The notes: generated by a model from the letters alone, not told the origin. Positions 53,406 through 62,537 are shown, numbered from the stretch's first letter. The stretch is DNA of 64,000 bases from Oxalobacteraceae bacterium AB_14 (GCA_000381565.1 KB906725.1:497435-561434), one strand, 5' to 3'. Translations and numbers: made by a program.

Positions 53406-53423
53406 AGGGCCCCGCAGGGCCCT
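53406..53423 (+). terminator. perfect GC hairpin after the hydrolase gene
   Basis: AGGGCCC-CGCA-GGGCCCT is a 7-bp perfect stem 9 nt after the stop. No T-run follows, so termination may be partial. Confidence 0.6.
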
Positions 53424-53486
53424 CGGCTGCCGCAAGGTTGGGGTGGGCTTAAATCGGACCGTGCCGTGGCGTGCTATATTCCAACT

Positions 53487-54230
53487 ATGAAAAAGTTCCT
53501 GACGGCACTGGCGATGCTGTGCTTGGGCGTGCTCCACGGAGCGGCGCAGGGTGAGGTCGTCAACGTCTACACCAGCGCCCGTGTCGCGCCGCTGATGGTC
53601 GGCGACGGCAGCGGCCTCTATCCCGACCTGGTCGATTACCTGAACCGCAAAAGACTCGGCCCGCTGAGTTTCAAGTTGATCTATCTGCCGCGCAAGCGCT
53701 TGCAGCTGCAAGTGGAGCGAGGCGAACTGGACGGCATCGTCATCGGCATGATGCCGGGCTGGTTCAACGACGTCGACCAGAAAAAATACCTGTGGACCGT
53801 GCCGTTCGATATCGACCGCTATGTGATCGTGCTGCCGGCCGGGCAGGCTTACAGCGTGTCCAAGCCGGGGGCGTTGCGCGGCCGCACCGTCGGCATGGTG
53901 CTGGGCTACAGCTATTCCGACCTGGAGGCCTGGATGGACCAGCAGGGGCTGGTTCGCAGCGACGCCATCAGCGACGACAACAATCTGGAGAAGCTGCGCT
54001 TCGGACGGGTGGACAGCGTGGCCGCCGCCGAGTCGGTCGTGCGCTACTACCGGAAGGTGCACGCGGTGGAGGCCGACAAATTCCAGCTGCACGAGTTGCC
54101 GTCGCGCGCCACCGAGCGGCGCTTCCTGGTGCCGCGCGCCAAGCGGGCGATCTATGAAAAGATCGCCCCGGTGATCCGCCAGCTCAAGGACGATCCCGAG
54201 TGGCAGCGGCTGGCGGCCAAATACGAGTAG
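53487..54230 (+). CDS. solute-binding protein family 3 (amino-acid-type) periplasmic protein
   Basis: About 247 residues with a signal peptide (MKKFLTALAMLCLGVLHGAAQ). The mature protein resembles SBP_bac_3 family receptors (DLVDYLNRKRLGPLSFKLIYLP; RLQLQVERGELDGIVIG), which bind amino acids or act as sensory receptors. No ABC permease or ATPase lies nearby, so it may be an orphan sensor or receptor. The ATG at 53487 fits the signal peptide; an earlier in-frame start at 53466 would precede it. The ligand is unknown. Confidence 0.8.
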   Translation: MKKFLTALAMLCLGVLHGAAQGEVVNVYTSARVAPLMVGDGSGLYPDLVDYLNRKRLGPLSFKLIYLPRKRLQLQVERGELDGIVIGMMPGWFNDVDQKKYLWTVPFDIDRYVIVLPAGQAYSVSKPGALRGRTVGMVLGYSYSDLEAWMDQQGLVRSDAISDDNNLEKLRFGRVDSVAAAESVVRYYRKVHAVEADKFQLHELPSRATERRFLVPRAKRAIYEKIAPVIRQLKDDPEWQRLAAKYE

Positions 54231-54315
54231 CTGGGCGGGTCAGGCCAGCCGCGCGCTGCCAGGCAAGCTTGGGGCGTCGGCGTCTATTTCTGCATAGCCA
54301 AGCGCGGGTTTTGGC

Positions 54316-54654
54316 TCAGGCTTCCAACTTGAACTTCTCGGCCGTCAGGCGTACGCCTTGCGGTTCCACAGTGACCAGCCCCGCCTTTTCTAATTCTGCG
54401 ACATCGCGCTTGACCACATCGGGAACATTCCCCAAGCGTTCTGCAATACTGGTAATCGAACCGGGATGCTCTGTGATTGCGCTAAGCAGAGCCAGACGCG
54501 CGGGTGTCAACAACCTAAGCAGATCGGCAGGATACTCGAAGCTGACGGTGTATTCGACGGGGAGTTCCTTCTGCTGGTCGGCGAGTTGGGCAATTTGCTT
54601 TCCTTGCCTGAAGAATTCGTCTTCACTCGCGATATTGATGATCACGGTTTTCAT
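54316..54654 (-). CDS. winged-helix antitoxin of a TumE-type TA pair
   Basis: A 112-residue protein. The C-terminal half is a winged helix (LLTPARLALLSAITEHPGSI; IAERLGNVPDVVKRDVAELE) of the HVO_A0114/MarR-like type that partners TumE toxins. Its start codon overlaps the toxin stop (ATGA), so translation is coupled. Reverse gene order (toxin first) applies. DNA binding is expected for autoregulation. Confidence 0.75.
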   Translation of the reverse strand: MKTVIINIASEDEFFRQGKQIAQLADQQKELPVEYTVSFEYPADLLRLLTPARLALLSAITEHPGSITSIAERLGNVPDVVKRDVAELEKAGLVTVEPQGVRLTAEKFKLEA

Positions 54655-54947
54655 TTTGGCTCCAACAGCGCTTGCCAAGCTTGCTGGAAGCGCGCTTCGA
54701 TATCTTGGAAATTCGTAAACTTTACAGGCTCGACGACACCCATGCGGTGCCGGTGATGGACGCCGTGTGCATTGTCATAGCCGACTACTCTGCCGTTATC
54801 CTTCTGGCAAATGTCATGATTAATATACGCCAGGTTGTAGCGTGTTACTTGTCCGTTTCCGTTGACCCAAACTTCGCGGCGTAGTTGCCCATTGCCACGC
54901 TTGGTGGAAATTTTATAAACCGTATTAATTATTTTTTTCTCGGCCAT
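54651..54947 (-). CDS. TumE-like toxin
   Basis: A 98-residue protein with the TumE/DUF6516 signature VVGYDNAHGVHHRHRMG (about residues 54-70), a basic beta-rich N-terminal half and a helical C-terminus. TumE proteins are toxins neutralised by adjacent winged-helix proteins, present here 3 nt downstream. The toxic mechanism is not settled from sequence. No strong ribosome site is visible. Confidence 0.75.
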   Translation of the reverse strand: MAEKKIINTVYKISTKRGNGQLRREVWVNGNGQVTRYNLAYINHDICQKDNGRVVGYDNAHGVHHRHRMGVVEPVKFTNFQDIEARFQQAWQALLEPK

Positions 54948-55010
54948 GATTTAGCTATGCTATGGCTGAAATCGTGCGTGAGATCTGCGGCTACGCAAGT
55001 GGGGCGACTG

Positions 55011-55664
55011 TCAAGCGTCGGACGCCCGGACGTAAGGAGTGCCAGCCATTGCGACTTGTAAACTGATGCTTCCTTTGTCTATGACTGCGAGAAAGACCGA
55101 TTTTGCTTGCCCGGTATCGCGCCGCTGCCGGAAGGACTGGTGAGCCTGGACAAGGGCCACGGTCCACGTCGCCAGCAGCAGGCCGGCCGCCAGCTGGGCG
55201 TCGGGATCGCCGGGTTCCCGCCCTGCGCCTTCGGACAGCGCCGCCGCCACCACTTGCGCGATCTCGTCGCGGATCGCCCTGGCCCGCGCCTTGAGAGTTG
55301 CACTGCCTTCGATCGTGTCGATGAAGCCCTGGCTTGCTGCGGAAAATCTGGTGTAGGGACTTTGCTCCTCGGCCAGCCGGTGGGCGAGCAGGCGCAATGC
55401 CTCGATCGGGGCGACATCCGGGTCGCGCTCGCGCAAGGCCAGGCGCAGCATTTCGCGGGCTTCTTCGTCGCGATCGAAGAACATGTCCTCCTTGCGGGGG
55501 AAGTGGTTGAACACCGTCATCCGCCCGACGTCGGCCGCTGCCGCGATGTCGTCCACGGTCACCTGATCGAAGCCCCGTTCGAGGAACAGGCGCGTGGCGG
55601 CATTGGAGATGCCCTGCCGCGTGGCGAGGCGTTTGCGGGATCGAAGATCGACTGGGATTGACAT
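55011..55664 (-). CDS. TetR family regulator of the flavin monooxygenase
   Basis: A 217-residue protein with an N-terminal TetR HTH (FDQVTVDDIAAAADVGRMTVFNHFPRK) and a variable ligand domain. The start at 55664 is the only sensible one; the open frame upstream runs antisense through the next gene. It is divergent from the FAD monooxygenase, 55 bp apart, with a perfect palindrome between them, so it probably represses that gene and itself. Confidence 0.87.
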   Translation of the reverse strand: MSIPVDLRSRKRLATRQGISNAATRLFLERGFDQVTVDDIAAAADVGRMTVFNHFPRKEDMFFDRDEEAREMLRLALRERDPDVAPIEALRLLAHRLAEEQSPYTRFSAASQGFIDTIEGSATLKARARAIRDEIAQVVAAALSEGAGREPGDPDAQLAAGLLLATWTVALVQAHQSFRQRRDTGQAKSVFLAVIDKGSISLQVAMAGTPYVRASDA

Positions 55665-55689
55665 GTGGCGGATGATAGCATAGTTTACA

Positions 55690-55702
55690 TGTACTGAGTA
55701 CA
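55690..55702. promoter_or_regulatory. candidate TetR operator
   Basis: TGTACT-G-AGTACA is a perfect 13-bp palindrome in the 55-bp gap between the divergent tetR and monooxygenase starts, typical of TetR autoregulatory sites. Confidence 0.65.
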
Positions 55703-55718
55703 CATTGGGATTGAGTAT

Positions 55719-57212
55719 ATGATTGGGCAAGTCGATGTTGTCGTGGTGGGCGCCGGGCCGGTAGGGCTGCTGACCGCCATTGAAGTGACGCTGGGTGGCG
55801 CGCGCGTCCTGGTGCTGGAACGCCTGGCCGCGCCGAGCATGGCGATGAAGGCATTTGGCGTCGGACCGCTGGGAGTGGAAGCGTTGATGCGTCGCGGCAT
55901 GGCCGAGGCGGTCGCCGCCGCAGAGGCGCGCAGCTTCGCGGAGCTTGAACGGGCTGGAGCGGTTTTGCGCGGCCGGACATCCAGGTTCAGCGGCCATTTC
56001 GCCGGCCTGTCCCTGATACGCAAGGATGCGCAGAAAGAGCCGGAACGGCGCCCCCGTCCGCTGGACCAGCAGGCGCTGGAAGCCATGCTGGCCGAGCGTG
56101 CGCAGGCGCTGGGCATCGCGGTGCGGCGCGCGTGCGATGTCGCCGGTTTCGTCCAGCGGGCGGACGGCGTCGATGTCGAATGGACAGCGCCGGCAGGCGC
56201 AGGGCGTAGCCGTTGCGCCTATCTCGTGGCTTGCGACGGCGGGCGCAGCCTCATCCGCAAGATGGCTGGCTTTGATTTTCCCGGCACGCCGCCGTCGCTG
56301 ACCTTTTACCAGGCCGTCGCCGAGATCGACCATCCGGAGCGCCTGTTGCCACTCGGCTGGCACCGCACCTCGGGCGGCATGTTTTCCTTTGGTCCGGCGC
56401 CTGGCCGACTGCTGATGCTCGATTTCAGCGGACCGCCTGAAGACCGGCAGGCTCCAGTGACGCGGCAGGAGGTCGAAGCCGTGCTCCGTCGCGTCAGCGG
56501 TGCGGAGGTCAGGGTGACGGCGCTCGCAAGCGGCAGCCGATGGACGGACCATACCCGGCTGGTCGACACCTATCGCCGGGGCCGGGTGCTGCTGGCCGGC
56601 GATGCCGCGCATATTCATACGCCGTTCGGCGGACAGGGCCTGGGCCTCGGCCTGGTGGACGCGGCCAATCTCGGCTGGAAGCTTGCGGCGGTGATCCGTG
56701 GCGAGATGCCCGACAGCCTGCTCGATACCTACACGGCCGAACGGCGGCCCGTCGCGCAGGCGGTGCTGGCCAACACCCTGGCCCAGGTCGCCATCATGCG
56801 GCCCGATCCGCAAGCGGGGGCGATGCGGGAGCTGATGGCGGATCTGCTGCAATGCGACGACGTCAACCGGCGGATAGGCGCGATGACCAGCGGCTTGGCC
56901 ACCCGCTACGATCTCGGGTCGGAATGGGATGAGGTGGGACGGTTGATGGGCGACCGGCCGATCGCCGGCGCCTCGCTCTACGAACTCATGCAGGATGGCG
57001 CCGGCGTTTTGCTCGACGCGTCGGCCGACGGCAGCGCGTCCAGACTGGCTGGCGCCATCACGCCAAGGGTGCGTTGTGTCGGCGTCGATACCGGACCATC
57101 GATGCTGATCCGTCCCGATGCCTGCATTGCCTGGATCGGCGAAGAAGACAGCATCGCAGGATTGCAGCAGGCGCTGAGGAAATGGTGGGCGGGCGGGCCT
57201 ACATCTCTTTGA
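55719..57212 (+). CDS. class A FAD-dependent monooxygenase
   Basis: A 497-residue flavoprotein hydroxylase: GAGPVG dinucleotide motif (11-16), ACDGGRS (DG motif) and GDAAHIHTPFGGQGLGLG for the flavin pyrophosphate, then a short C-terminal thioredoxin-like region. It resembles aromatic hydroxylases and antibiotic-modifying monooxygenases (rifampicin or tetracycline type). The divergent TetR suggests induction by a xenobiotic or aromatic. No degradation genes are adjacent. The last 14 nt overlap the convergent response regulator. Confidence 0.85.
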   Translation: MIGQVDVVVVGAGPVGLLTAIEVTLGGARVLVLERLAAPSMAMKAFGVGPLGVEALMRRGMAEAVAAAEARSFAELERAGAVLRGRTSRFSGHFAGLSLIRKDAQKEPERRPRPLDQQALEAMLAERAQALGIAVRRACDVAGFVQRADGVDVEWTAPAGAGRSRCAYLVACDGGRSLIRKMAGFDFPGTPPSLTFYQAVAEIDHPERLLPLGWHRTSGGMFSFGPAPGRLLMLDFSGPPEDRQAPVTRQEVEAVLRRVSGAEVRVTALASGSRWTDHTRLVDTYRRGRVLLAGDAAHIHTPFGGQGLGLGLVDAANLGWKLAAVIRGEMPDSLLDTYTAERRPVAQAVLANTLAQVAIMRPDPQAGAMRELMADLLQCDDVNRRIGAMTSGLATRYDLGSEWDEVGRLMGDRPIAGASLYELMQDGAGVLLDASADGSASRLAGAITPRVRCVGVDTGPSMLIRPDACIAWIGEEDSIAGLQQALRKWWAGGPTSL

Positions 57213-57975
57213 AGAACTGCAGGTAGCTGCGGCTGACCGGCAGGCGTTCGCTACGTCCCTTGAGCTCGATGTCGGCGGTCTCGTTTTCACCCCGGGTGAC
57301 GCGCCGTATCGCCCGCAAATTGACCGCCACCGAGCGGTGGACCTGAGCAAACAGCTGCGGGTCGAGTTGCAATATCAGGTCCTTCAGCGGCGTGCGTATC
57401 AGCGCCTCGGCGGGCTGCCCTTCGTCGCGGAAGGCGACCAGGGTGTATTTGGTGTCGCTCTTCAGATAGTCGATGTCGTCGACCGGTATCATCCGCAAGG
57501 AGCCGCCCACCGTCGCGCGCAACCAGCGCAGCGCCTCGGGCTGGCCGAGCTTGAGGCGCTCGGCCAATTGCGCCAGCAGCGCCTCGGTGTGCACCGCCGG
57601 TTGCGCCGTTTGGGTGCGCGCCTTCAGGCGCTCCACCGTTTCCGCCAGACGGGCGGCGGTGACCGGTTTGACCAGGTAGTCCAGCACGCCATGTTCGAAA
57701 GCATCAAGCGCGTACTGGTCGAAGGCGGTGACGAACACCAGATGCGAACGTTTGCCGATGTGGCGCGCGACCTCGATGCCGTTCAGGCCGGGCATATGCA
57801 TGTCCAGAAAGCAGATCGTCGGCAGATGCTCGTCAAACAGTTCGATCGCCTGGCGGCCGTTGCGCGCCTGCGCGACGATGTGCAGTTCGGGCCAGGCGGC
57901 GGCCAGCCGTGCTTCAAGAATCTCGCGCAGCAGCGGTTCGTCGTCGGCGATCAGGGCTGTGATGGGGCTGGTCAT
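57199..57975 (-). CDS. LytTR response regulator
   Basis: A 258-residue protein with a receiver domain (DDEP near 11-14, phospho-acceptor Asp58 in FLDMHMPG, KP near 104) and a C-terminal LytTR DNA-binding domain (SDTKYTLVAFRDEGQP; FAQVHRSVAVNLRAI). The start codon overlaps the kinase stop (ATGA). LytTR regulators often control envelope, biofilm or toxin genes. It forms a two-component system with the LytS-like kinase upstream. Confidence 0.92.
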   Translation of the reverse strand: MTSPITALIADDEPLLREILEARLAAAWPELHIVAQARNGRQAIELFDEHLPTICFLDMHMPGLNGIEVARHIGKRSHLVFVTAFDQYALDAFEHGVLDYLVKPVTAARLAETVERLKARTQTAQPAVHTEALLAQLAERLKLGQPEALRWLRATVGGSLRMIPVDDIDYLKSDTKYTLVAFRDEGQPAEALIRTPLKDLILQLDPQLFAQVHRSVAVNLRAIRRVTRGENETADIELKGRSERLPVSRSYLQFFKEM

Positions 57976-59078
57976 GTCGTCTCGATCTTGAATTCAATGG
58001 TCACTTGTACGCCGTGCGGTTCCACTTCGACCAGCTCGAGCGTCGCGCTGCCCGGGTAGGCCCAGTTGAGCCGCTCGCGCAGCGCCGCCAGACCGGTGCC
58101 GAGGCCCCGGCCGGTCGCCTGCAGGCCGATGCCGGTGTCGATGACGGTCAGGCGGCAACGCGGCGTGTCGCCTTTCGTTGCGAGCACTTCGGCATGCACA
58201 TCGATACGGCCGCCTTCCTCGCTCGGGTCGATGCCATGCTGGACCGCATTCTCGACCAGGGTCAGCAGCGTCATCGGCGGGCAGCGCAGTAGTTGCACCC
58301 CGGTGCCGATGTGCAGCGCGAAGGCCAGACGGTCGGGCATGCGCATCTGCATCAGTTCCAGATAGGCGCGCACCAGTTCCAGCTCCTGGCCGAGCGTGTT
58401 GGTCGAGCCGTCGAGCCGGGGCACGGCGGCGCGCAGATAGGCCGTCAGGCTTTGCAGCAGTTGCGGCGCGCGCGGCGAACCGGCCTCCACCAAGGCTTGC
58501 ACATTGGCCAGGGTGTTGAACAGGAAGTGCGGCTGGGCCTGGGCGGTGAGCAGGCGCATGCGGGCGTCGAGCGCGGCCCGCGCCATCTCGCTGCGCTCCA
58601 GCTCGAAGCCGATGGCCTGTTCTTCCACCGTCGCTTCGCGCTGGCGCAGCAGGGCCGTCAGCGCGGTCCAGGGGGCCAGCAGCATGCCCAGAAAGGTGAA
58701 GGTCATGAAGCCTTCCAGCCGGTCCGGCGCGTTCCAGAACATCGGCGCGCCCGCCGCCGTGCTCCACAGGTAGGCGATGAACAGGGCGATCGGCACCGTC
58801 ACCCCGACCGCCATCACTTGCAGGACCCAGCGCGCCAGCCACTTGGGCAGGCGGCGCGGCCATTGCTCGAACAGGCCGAAGACCAGCAGCAAGGCCAGGC
58901 CGACGCCGAACACACGGGTCACGAGCACCGGCAGCCCTGCCGTCCAGCCAAAACTGAACAGCAGGATGATCAGCGTACACAGGATGGCGACGGTGCGCAG
59001 GCGGCGCCAGCCGAACATGGCGCGCCAGTTGGCCGGCATGGCGGGAGCGTTAAAGCGGGCGGATTGGTCGGATGGCAT
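57972..59078 (-). CDS. LytS-type sensor histidine kinase
   Basis: A 368-residue protein with four predicted N-terminal transmembrane helices (about 30-145), a His_kinase domain with QPHFLFNTLANVQAL (His184) and an HATPase domain (LLTLVENAVQHGI; DTGIGLQATGRGLGTGLAAL). No large extracytoplasmic sensor is present, so it may read a membrane signal. It is translationally coupled to the LytTR regulator. The partner call is firm; the stimulus is unknown. Confidence 0.9.
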   Translation of the reverse strand: MPSDQSARFNAPAMPANWRAMFGWRRLRTVAILCTLIILLFSFGWTAGLPVLVTRVFGVGLALLLVFGLFEQWPRRLPKWLARWVLQVMAVGVTVPIALFIAYLWSTAAGAPMFWNAPDRLEGFMTFTFLGMLLAPWTALTALLRQREATVEEQAIGFELERSEMARAALDARMRLLTAQAQPHFLFNTLANVQALVEAGSPRAPQLLQSLTAYLRAAVPRLDGSTNTLGQELELVRAYLELMQMRMPDRLAFALHIGTGVQLLRCPPMTLLTLVENAVQHGIDPSEEGGRIDVHAEVLATKGDTPRCRLTVIDTGIGLQATGRGLGTGLAALRERLNWAYPGSATLELVEVEPHGVQVTIEFKIETT

Positions 59079-59153
59079 GGCGATATGATACTCGATGGAT
59101 GTATGGTCGAATGGCCGCAGCGGCTTGGCGCCAGTGCTGCGGCGTGGATACGT

Positions 59154-59525
59154 TCAGCCGAGTTTGGCCAGGCTCTTGCGGGCGTCGTCGAGATTGGCCT
59201 GATTGGCGCGCTTGTTCGCGATGAAGCGTTCATAGGCCGCCTTGGCCTGCGCCTTGTCGCCCTTGGCCAGGTAGGCGTCGCCCAGGCGGTGCTCGATCGG
59301 ATACGCGTCGGCGCCGGCCATGGTCTTGGCGCGCTCGAAGTTGCGAATCGCCTCGTCCGCCTGGCCCATCTTGGTATGGACCCGACCGGCCTCCATCGCG
59401 CCCCATCGCTTGGCTTCGGCGGCGAGGTTGACCCGGATGATGCGCGCCGTTTCAGGTTGGCTGGCGCGCACGGCGGCCTCCAGCTCCTTGGCCTTGGAGA
59501 CGCTGCCGCCCATCATGCCTGGCAC
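59154..59525 (-). pseudogene. 5'-truncated TPR protein gene
   Basis: The 123-residue remainder has two clear TPR-like units (AMEAGRVHTKMGQADEAIRNFERA; IEHRLGDAYLAKGDKAQAKAAYERF). The frame continues upstream as KLYLTVPGMMGG, which looks like interior protein rather than a start, until a TAA about 66 nt further. No signal peptide or ribosome site is seen before the first ATG. A typical longer TPR protein of this style would have an N-terminal domain, so the 5' part is probably deleted. Confidence 0.6.
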
Positions 59526-59891
59526 GGTCAGGTAGAGCTTGGCTGGAGATTGCGTGGACGAATGCGTTGAGTTTTCATGGTCGGCTTGGTCTTAAGGCAG
59601 GCGGTTGAGGAAGCGAGAAGCGCAACGGTGCGGCGCAGATCTCGCCAGGACAGCCCATGGTATTGCGGCGCCGCCCCGCCCATTCGGCGTTTCGGACGAA
59701 CGACGGCGCGCGGGCAATGAGCCACGCCTTGGCGGGATGAGCGGCTCGGCGGGCCGATCCGCGGGCGCAGGCGTCGTTCGTCGCGCCGGGGCGTGGTTCG
59801 TGCCGGCGCTGGCGTAGCCGGTCGCTTGTGGCTAGTCCCGGCCGGGTCATGCTGGTAAGGTGGACGTTTTCGCAACAACGAGACCCATGCC
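59526..59891. other. gene-free interval with a TPR-gene remnant edge
   Basis: There is no supportable gene. It includes the 5' edge of the TPR remnant and GC-rich DNA upstream of the esterase. Open frames here are shadows without start signals. The promoter of the esterase should lie at the right end. Confidence 0.5.
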
Positions 59892-60872
59892 ATGAAAAAA
59901 GTTCTGCGGTTCCTGATGTTCACCCTGTTGGGCCTGCTCGCCCTGGTGGCTGTGCTGGCCGGTCTGCTCGGCTATTTCGTCTATACCCCCGAACCCGAGA
60001 AGCCGCAGCTGTCCGGCACGCTGAGCCAGGGCTCCATCGAGGTTGCCGGCTTGACGCGACGCTACCGCACCTATGTGCCCAAGGGTTTGCCCAAAGGCGC
60101 GCCGCTGGTGGTGGTGATGCATGGTTCCGGCGAAGGCATCCAGCAAGTTCGCGTCGACACCGGCTACAGCTTCGAACGCCTGGCCGACCAGCATGGCTTC
60201 GCCGTGGTCTACCCGAAGTCTTACGCCTTCGACTGGAATGACTGCAGTTCGATCGGTGACACCAAGGTGAACGGCGTCAGCGCCGACGATGTGGGCTTCC
60301 TGGGCGCCCTGGTCGACAAGCTGGTCGGCGAAATCGGACTCGATCCGACGCGTGTGTTTGCTGCCGGCGTGTCGAACGGCGGCTCGATGGGGATACGCCT
60401 GGCGCTGGAGCAACCGAGCCGTTACCGCGCGGTGGCCGCAGTGATCGCCAATCTGCCGGCGGCGCAGAATTTCCAATGCAAGCCTGTGGCGCAAACCACG
60501 TCGGTGATGATCATGAACGGCACCAAGGATCCACTGGTGCCCTACGCCGGCGGCGAGATCAACCTGCTGGGGCTGTTCTACAAGGGCGGGCTGGTGATTT
60601 CCTCACAGGCATCGGCCCAGTATTTCGCGGATCGCAGCCAGCTTGCCGGTGCCCCTCAGATCAGCGTGACACCAGCGGCCGAGGGCGTCAGTGTCGAGCA
60701 GGCACGCTGGCACCACGATGGCAAGAGCGAGGTCGAACTGGTGACCATCCATGGCGGCGGCCACGGCCTGCCGCAGCCGTATGCGCGCCGCCCACGCCTG
60801 TTGGGACCGTCGCCGATGGAACCCAACGGGCCGGCCATGATCTGGGCCTTCTTCGAGCGGCAGCTGCCATAA
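59892..60872 (+). CDS. PHB-depolymerase/esterase-like alpha/beta hydrolase
   Basis: A 326-residue membrane-anchored or secreted hydrolase. An N-terminal hydrophobic helix (FLMFTLLGLLALVAVLAGLL) precedes a LpqC/esterase-PHB fold: VVMHGSGEG oxyanion motif, nucleophile GVSNGGS (Ser near 160), Asp in NGTKDPLVPY and His in GGGHGLP. Related enzymes cleave polyhydroxybutyrate oligomers or ferulate esters. No phasin or PHB gene is adjacent, so the substrate is open. The next gene follows after 40 nt. Confidence 0.82.
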   Translation: MKKVLRFLMFTLLGLLALVAVLAGLLGYFVYTPEPEKPQLSGTLSQGSIEVAGLTRRYRTYVPKGLPKGAPLVVVMHGSGEGIQQVRVDTGYSFERLADQHGFAVVYPKSYAFDWNDCSSIGDTKVNGVSADDVGFLGALVDKLVGEIGLDPTRVFAAGVSNGGSMGIRLALEQPSRYRAVAAVIANLPAAQNFQCKPVAQTTSVMIMNGTKDPLVPYAGGEINLLGLFYKGGLVISSQASAQYFADRSQLAGAPQISVTPAAEGVSVEQARWHHDGKSEVELVTIHGGGHGLPQPYARRPRLLGPSPMEPNGPAMIWAFFERQLP

Positions 60873-60912
60873 ACTTTCTCGCGCTATCCACGTTACTTCG
60901 GAGTTATTGAAA

Positions 60913-61656
60913 ATGACCATACTGTATGTTGATCCCGGCAGTTCTGTCCTGGTTCACGTTGCCGCGGCGGCGGTCTTGTGCCTGCACATCGGCGCCGGCA
61001 GCGTCGGCATCCTGTCCGGCGTGGCCGCCTTCGTGTTCCGCAAAGGTTCCGAGCTGCACCGCCTGGCTGGAAAAATCTTTGCCGTGGCGATGATGATGAT
61101 GTCCGGGATCGGAGCCTGCGTGGCGCCGTTCTTGCCGACGCCGGAGCGCGCTTCGGTCGTCGCCGGCGTGTTGACCTTCTATCTGGTCCTAACCTCGTGG
61201 ACCGCCGTCAAGCGCAAGCCCGGCCAGATCGGCCGCTTCGACTACGGCGTGCTCTTGACTTCGTTGGGCATCACCATTGCCGGCATCTATTTCTTCTGGC
61301 TGGCCGGACAGAGCACGAATGGCAAGCTGGACGGCCAGCCTGGGGCCGCCTTTGTTTTGTTTGTGGTCATCGGCAGCTTGGCTGCGGTGGGCGATCTGAG
61401 ATTGATCCTGAACCGCGGCGTCACCGGCACGACGCGCGTGGCCCGTCATCTGTGGCGCATGACCGTTGCCTTTTTCATTGCGGCCAATTCGCTGTTCCTG
61501 GGGCAGCAACAGGTCTTTCCGAAGGCGGTGCGGGATTCGGGGGCGCTGAATGCACCGGCGCTGCTGATCCTGGCCTTGTTGGTGTACTGGCTTTGCCATG
61601 TCGGCTACGGCGCCTACCGGCGTAAGCGGGTTCGTCATGTTATGACACCGTCGTAA
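60913..61656 (+). CDS. DUF2306-like membrane protein
   Basis: About 247 residues with seven or so transmembrane helices. A conserved HRLAGKIFAVAMMMMSG helix and a late ARHLWRMTVAFFIAANS helix resemble DUF2306 membrane proteins of unknown function. The ATG at 60913 has GGAG 9 nt upstream. It may be co-transcribed with the preceding esterase. No catalytic motif is evident. Confidence 0.7.
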   Translation: MTILYVDPGSSVLVHVAAAAVLCLHIGAGSVGILSGVAAFVFRKGSELHRLAGKIFAVAMMMMSGIGACVAPFLPTPERASVVAGVLTFYLVLTSWTAVKRKPGQIGRFDYGVLLTSLGITIAGIYFFWLAGQSTNGKLDGQPGAAFVLFVVIGSLAAVGDLRLILNRGVTGTTRVARHLWRMTVAFFIAANSLFLGQQQVFPKAVRDSGALNAPALLILALLVYWLCHVGYGAYRRKRVRHVMTPS

Positions 61657-61695
61657 ACCAGCGAGCTGCAAGCGACCTGCAATCAAAGCGGCAGA

Positions 61696-62384
61696 ATGTC
61701 TTTGAAAAGAATGCACAATTTCGCAAAAATGGCTTGTACAATTACTTGGGATACTATAAAAACGGCAAAAAAAGCGGCAGAACAAGAATTGGAAGGCTTG
61801 GTCGAACATCGCTCCGCGTTGACGTCCACATTTCTGACCGATGCACATCGCGCCCTATATGAGCGACTGGAACCGGGCGACCGGCTGTCCGATGATGGCG
61901 AAGTAATTATTCCCGGTCAAATCCGGACCCGTGATGTCCATGTGGGCAGGCATGTCCCTCCTACTGCGGCGTCTCTGCCGGCGTTTCTCAAGAGGCTGGA
62001 CGAGGTCTACGGATCATCGCGGGGATGGGCGCATATCTTGATGGTAACGGCAGGGCCGCGCGGCTTCAGAGCCATTGCTCTCTATGGAAATTATCGGAAG
62101 GCCTCTGGTCTCCGAGTCGGGGATTCGCGAGATCGACGGAAGCATACTATGCGGTGCTACACAACGCCGATTCTCCGCGCCGGGGGGATTTGGATGGCCG
62201 GGGAAACCTCAGCGCGTCAGGGCTGCTGGAGTGGGTCAAATACTTCCTTGGCGTGTGCGACGACCAGGTGACGTACATGGCGAAAATGCTCGCTCTGGAT
62301 GGAATAAAGCAGCGCATTGAGGCATTGGTGATTTTCCGGTCGACGCAAGACAAGGGCATCAGACGCGAAGCAATTTTGCCGTGA
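61696..62384 (+). pseudogene. fic-family gene with disrupted catalytic motif
   Basis: The first frame encodes a Fic N-terminal region (FLTDAHRALYERLEPGDRLSD; RDVHVGRHVPPTAASLPAFL) up to about 62035. Around 62037 the frame changes and the rest of the Fic motif appears as LDGNGRAARLQSHCSLW in another frame, to 62384. The expected HPF half of HPFxxGNGR and roughly 25 residues before it are missing, so an AMPylation-active site cannot form. The C-terminus stops where the 27-bp repeat begins. Fic proteins AMPylate targets; this copy is inactive. Confidence 0.75.
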
Positions 62385-62411
62385 CACCGCGTATGGCGCG
62401 GTTCGCTTCGG
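62385..62411. repeat. 27-bp repeat with ACCGCG hairpin, copy 1
   Basis: The 27-bp segment starting CACCGCGTATGGCGCGGT, identical to 63878-63904, contains the hairpin ACCGCG-TATGG-CGCGGT. It marks the broken end of the fic pseudogene. Confidence 0.85.
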
Positions 62412-62537
62412 GCTGCCCCTGGATACGCTGGGCATGCTCTTTCCAAACCTGTGCCCCGAGGCGAATCTTCCGCTCGATTAGTTGCGGTGACATGCCACTA
62501 GGCTATGGCCTGACAGAGCGCTTGAAAACCAAAACAA

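Noticed and set aside
52374..54092. Apparent 573-codon N-terminal extension of the LysR protein at 51471-52373
   Set aside because: It runs antisense through the alpha/beta hydrolase and beyond and has no protein-like features. The LysR HTH starts at 52373.
55665..57350. Apparent long N-terminal extension of the TetR protein
   Set aside because: It is antisense to the FAD monooxygenase; the TetR domain begins at the ATG at 55664.
62359..62493. 44-codon minus-strand frame with protein-like IERKIRLGAQVW text
   Set aside because: It is too short, antisense to the fic remnant and runs through the 27-bp repeat. It could be an integrase scrap, but cannot be supported.
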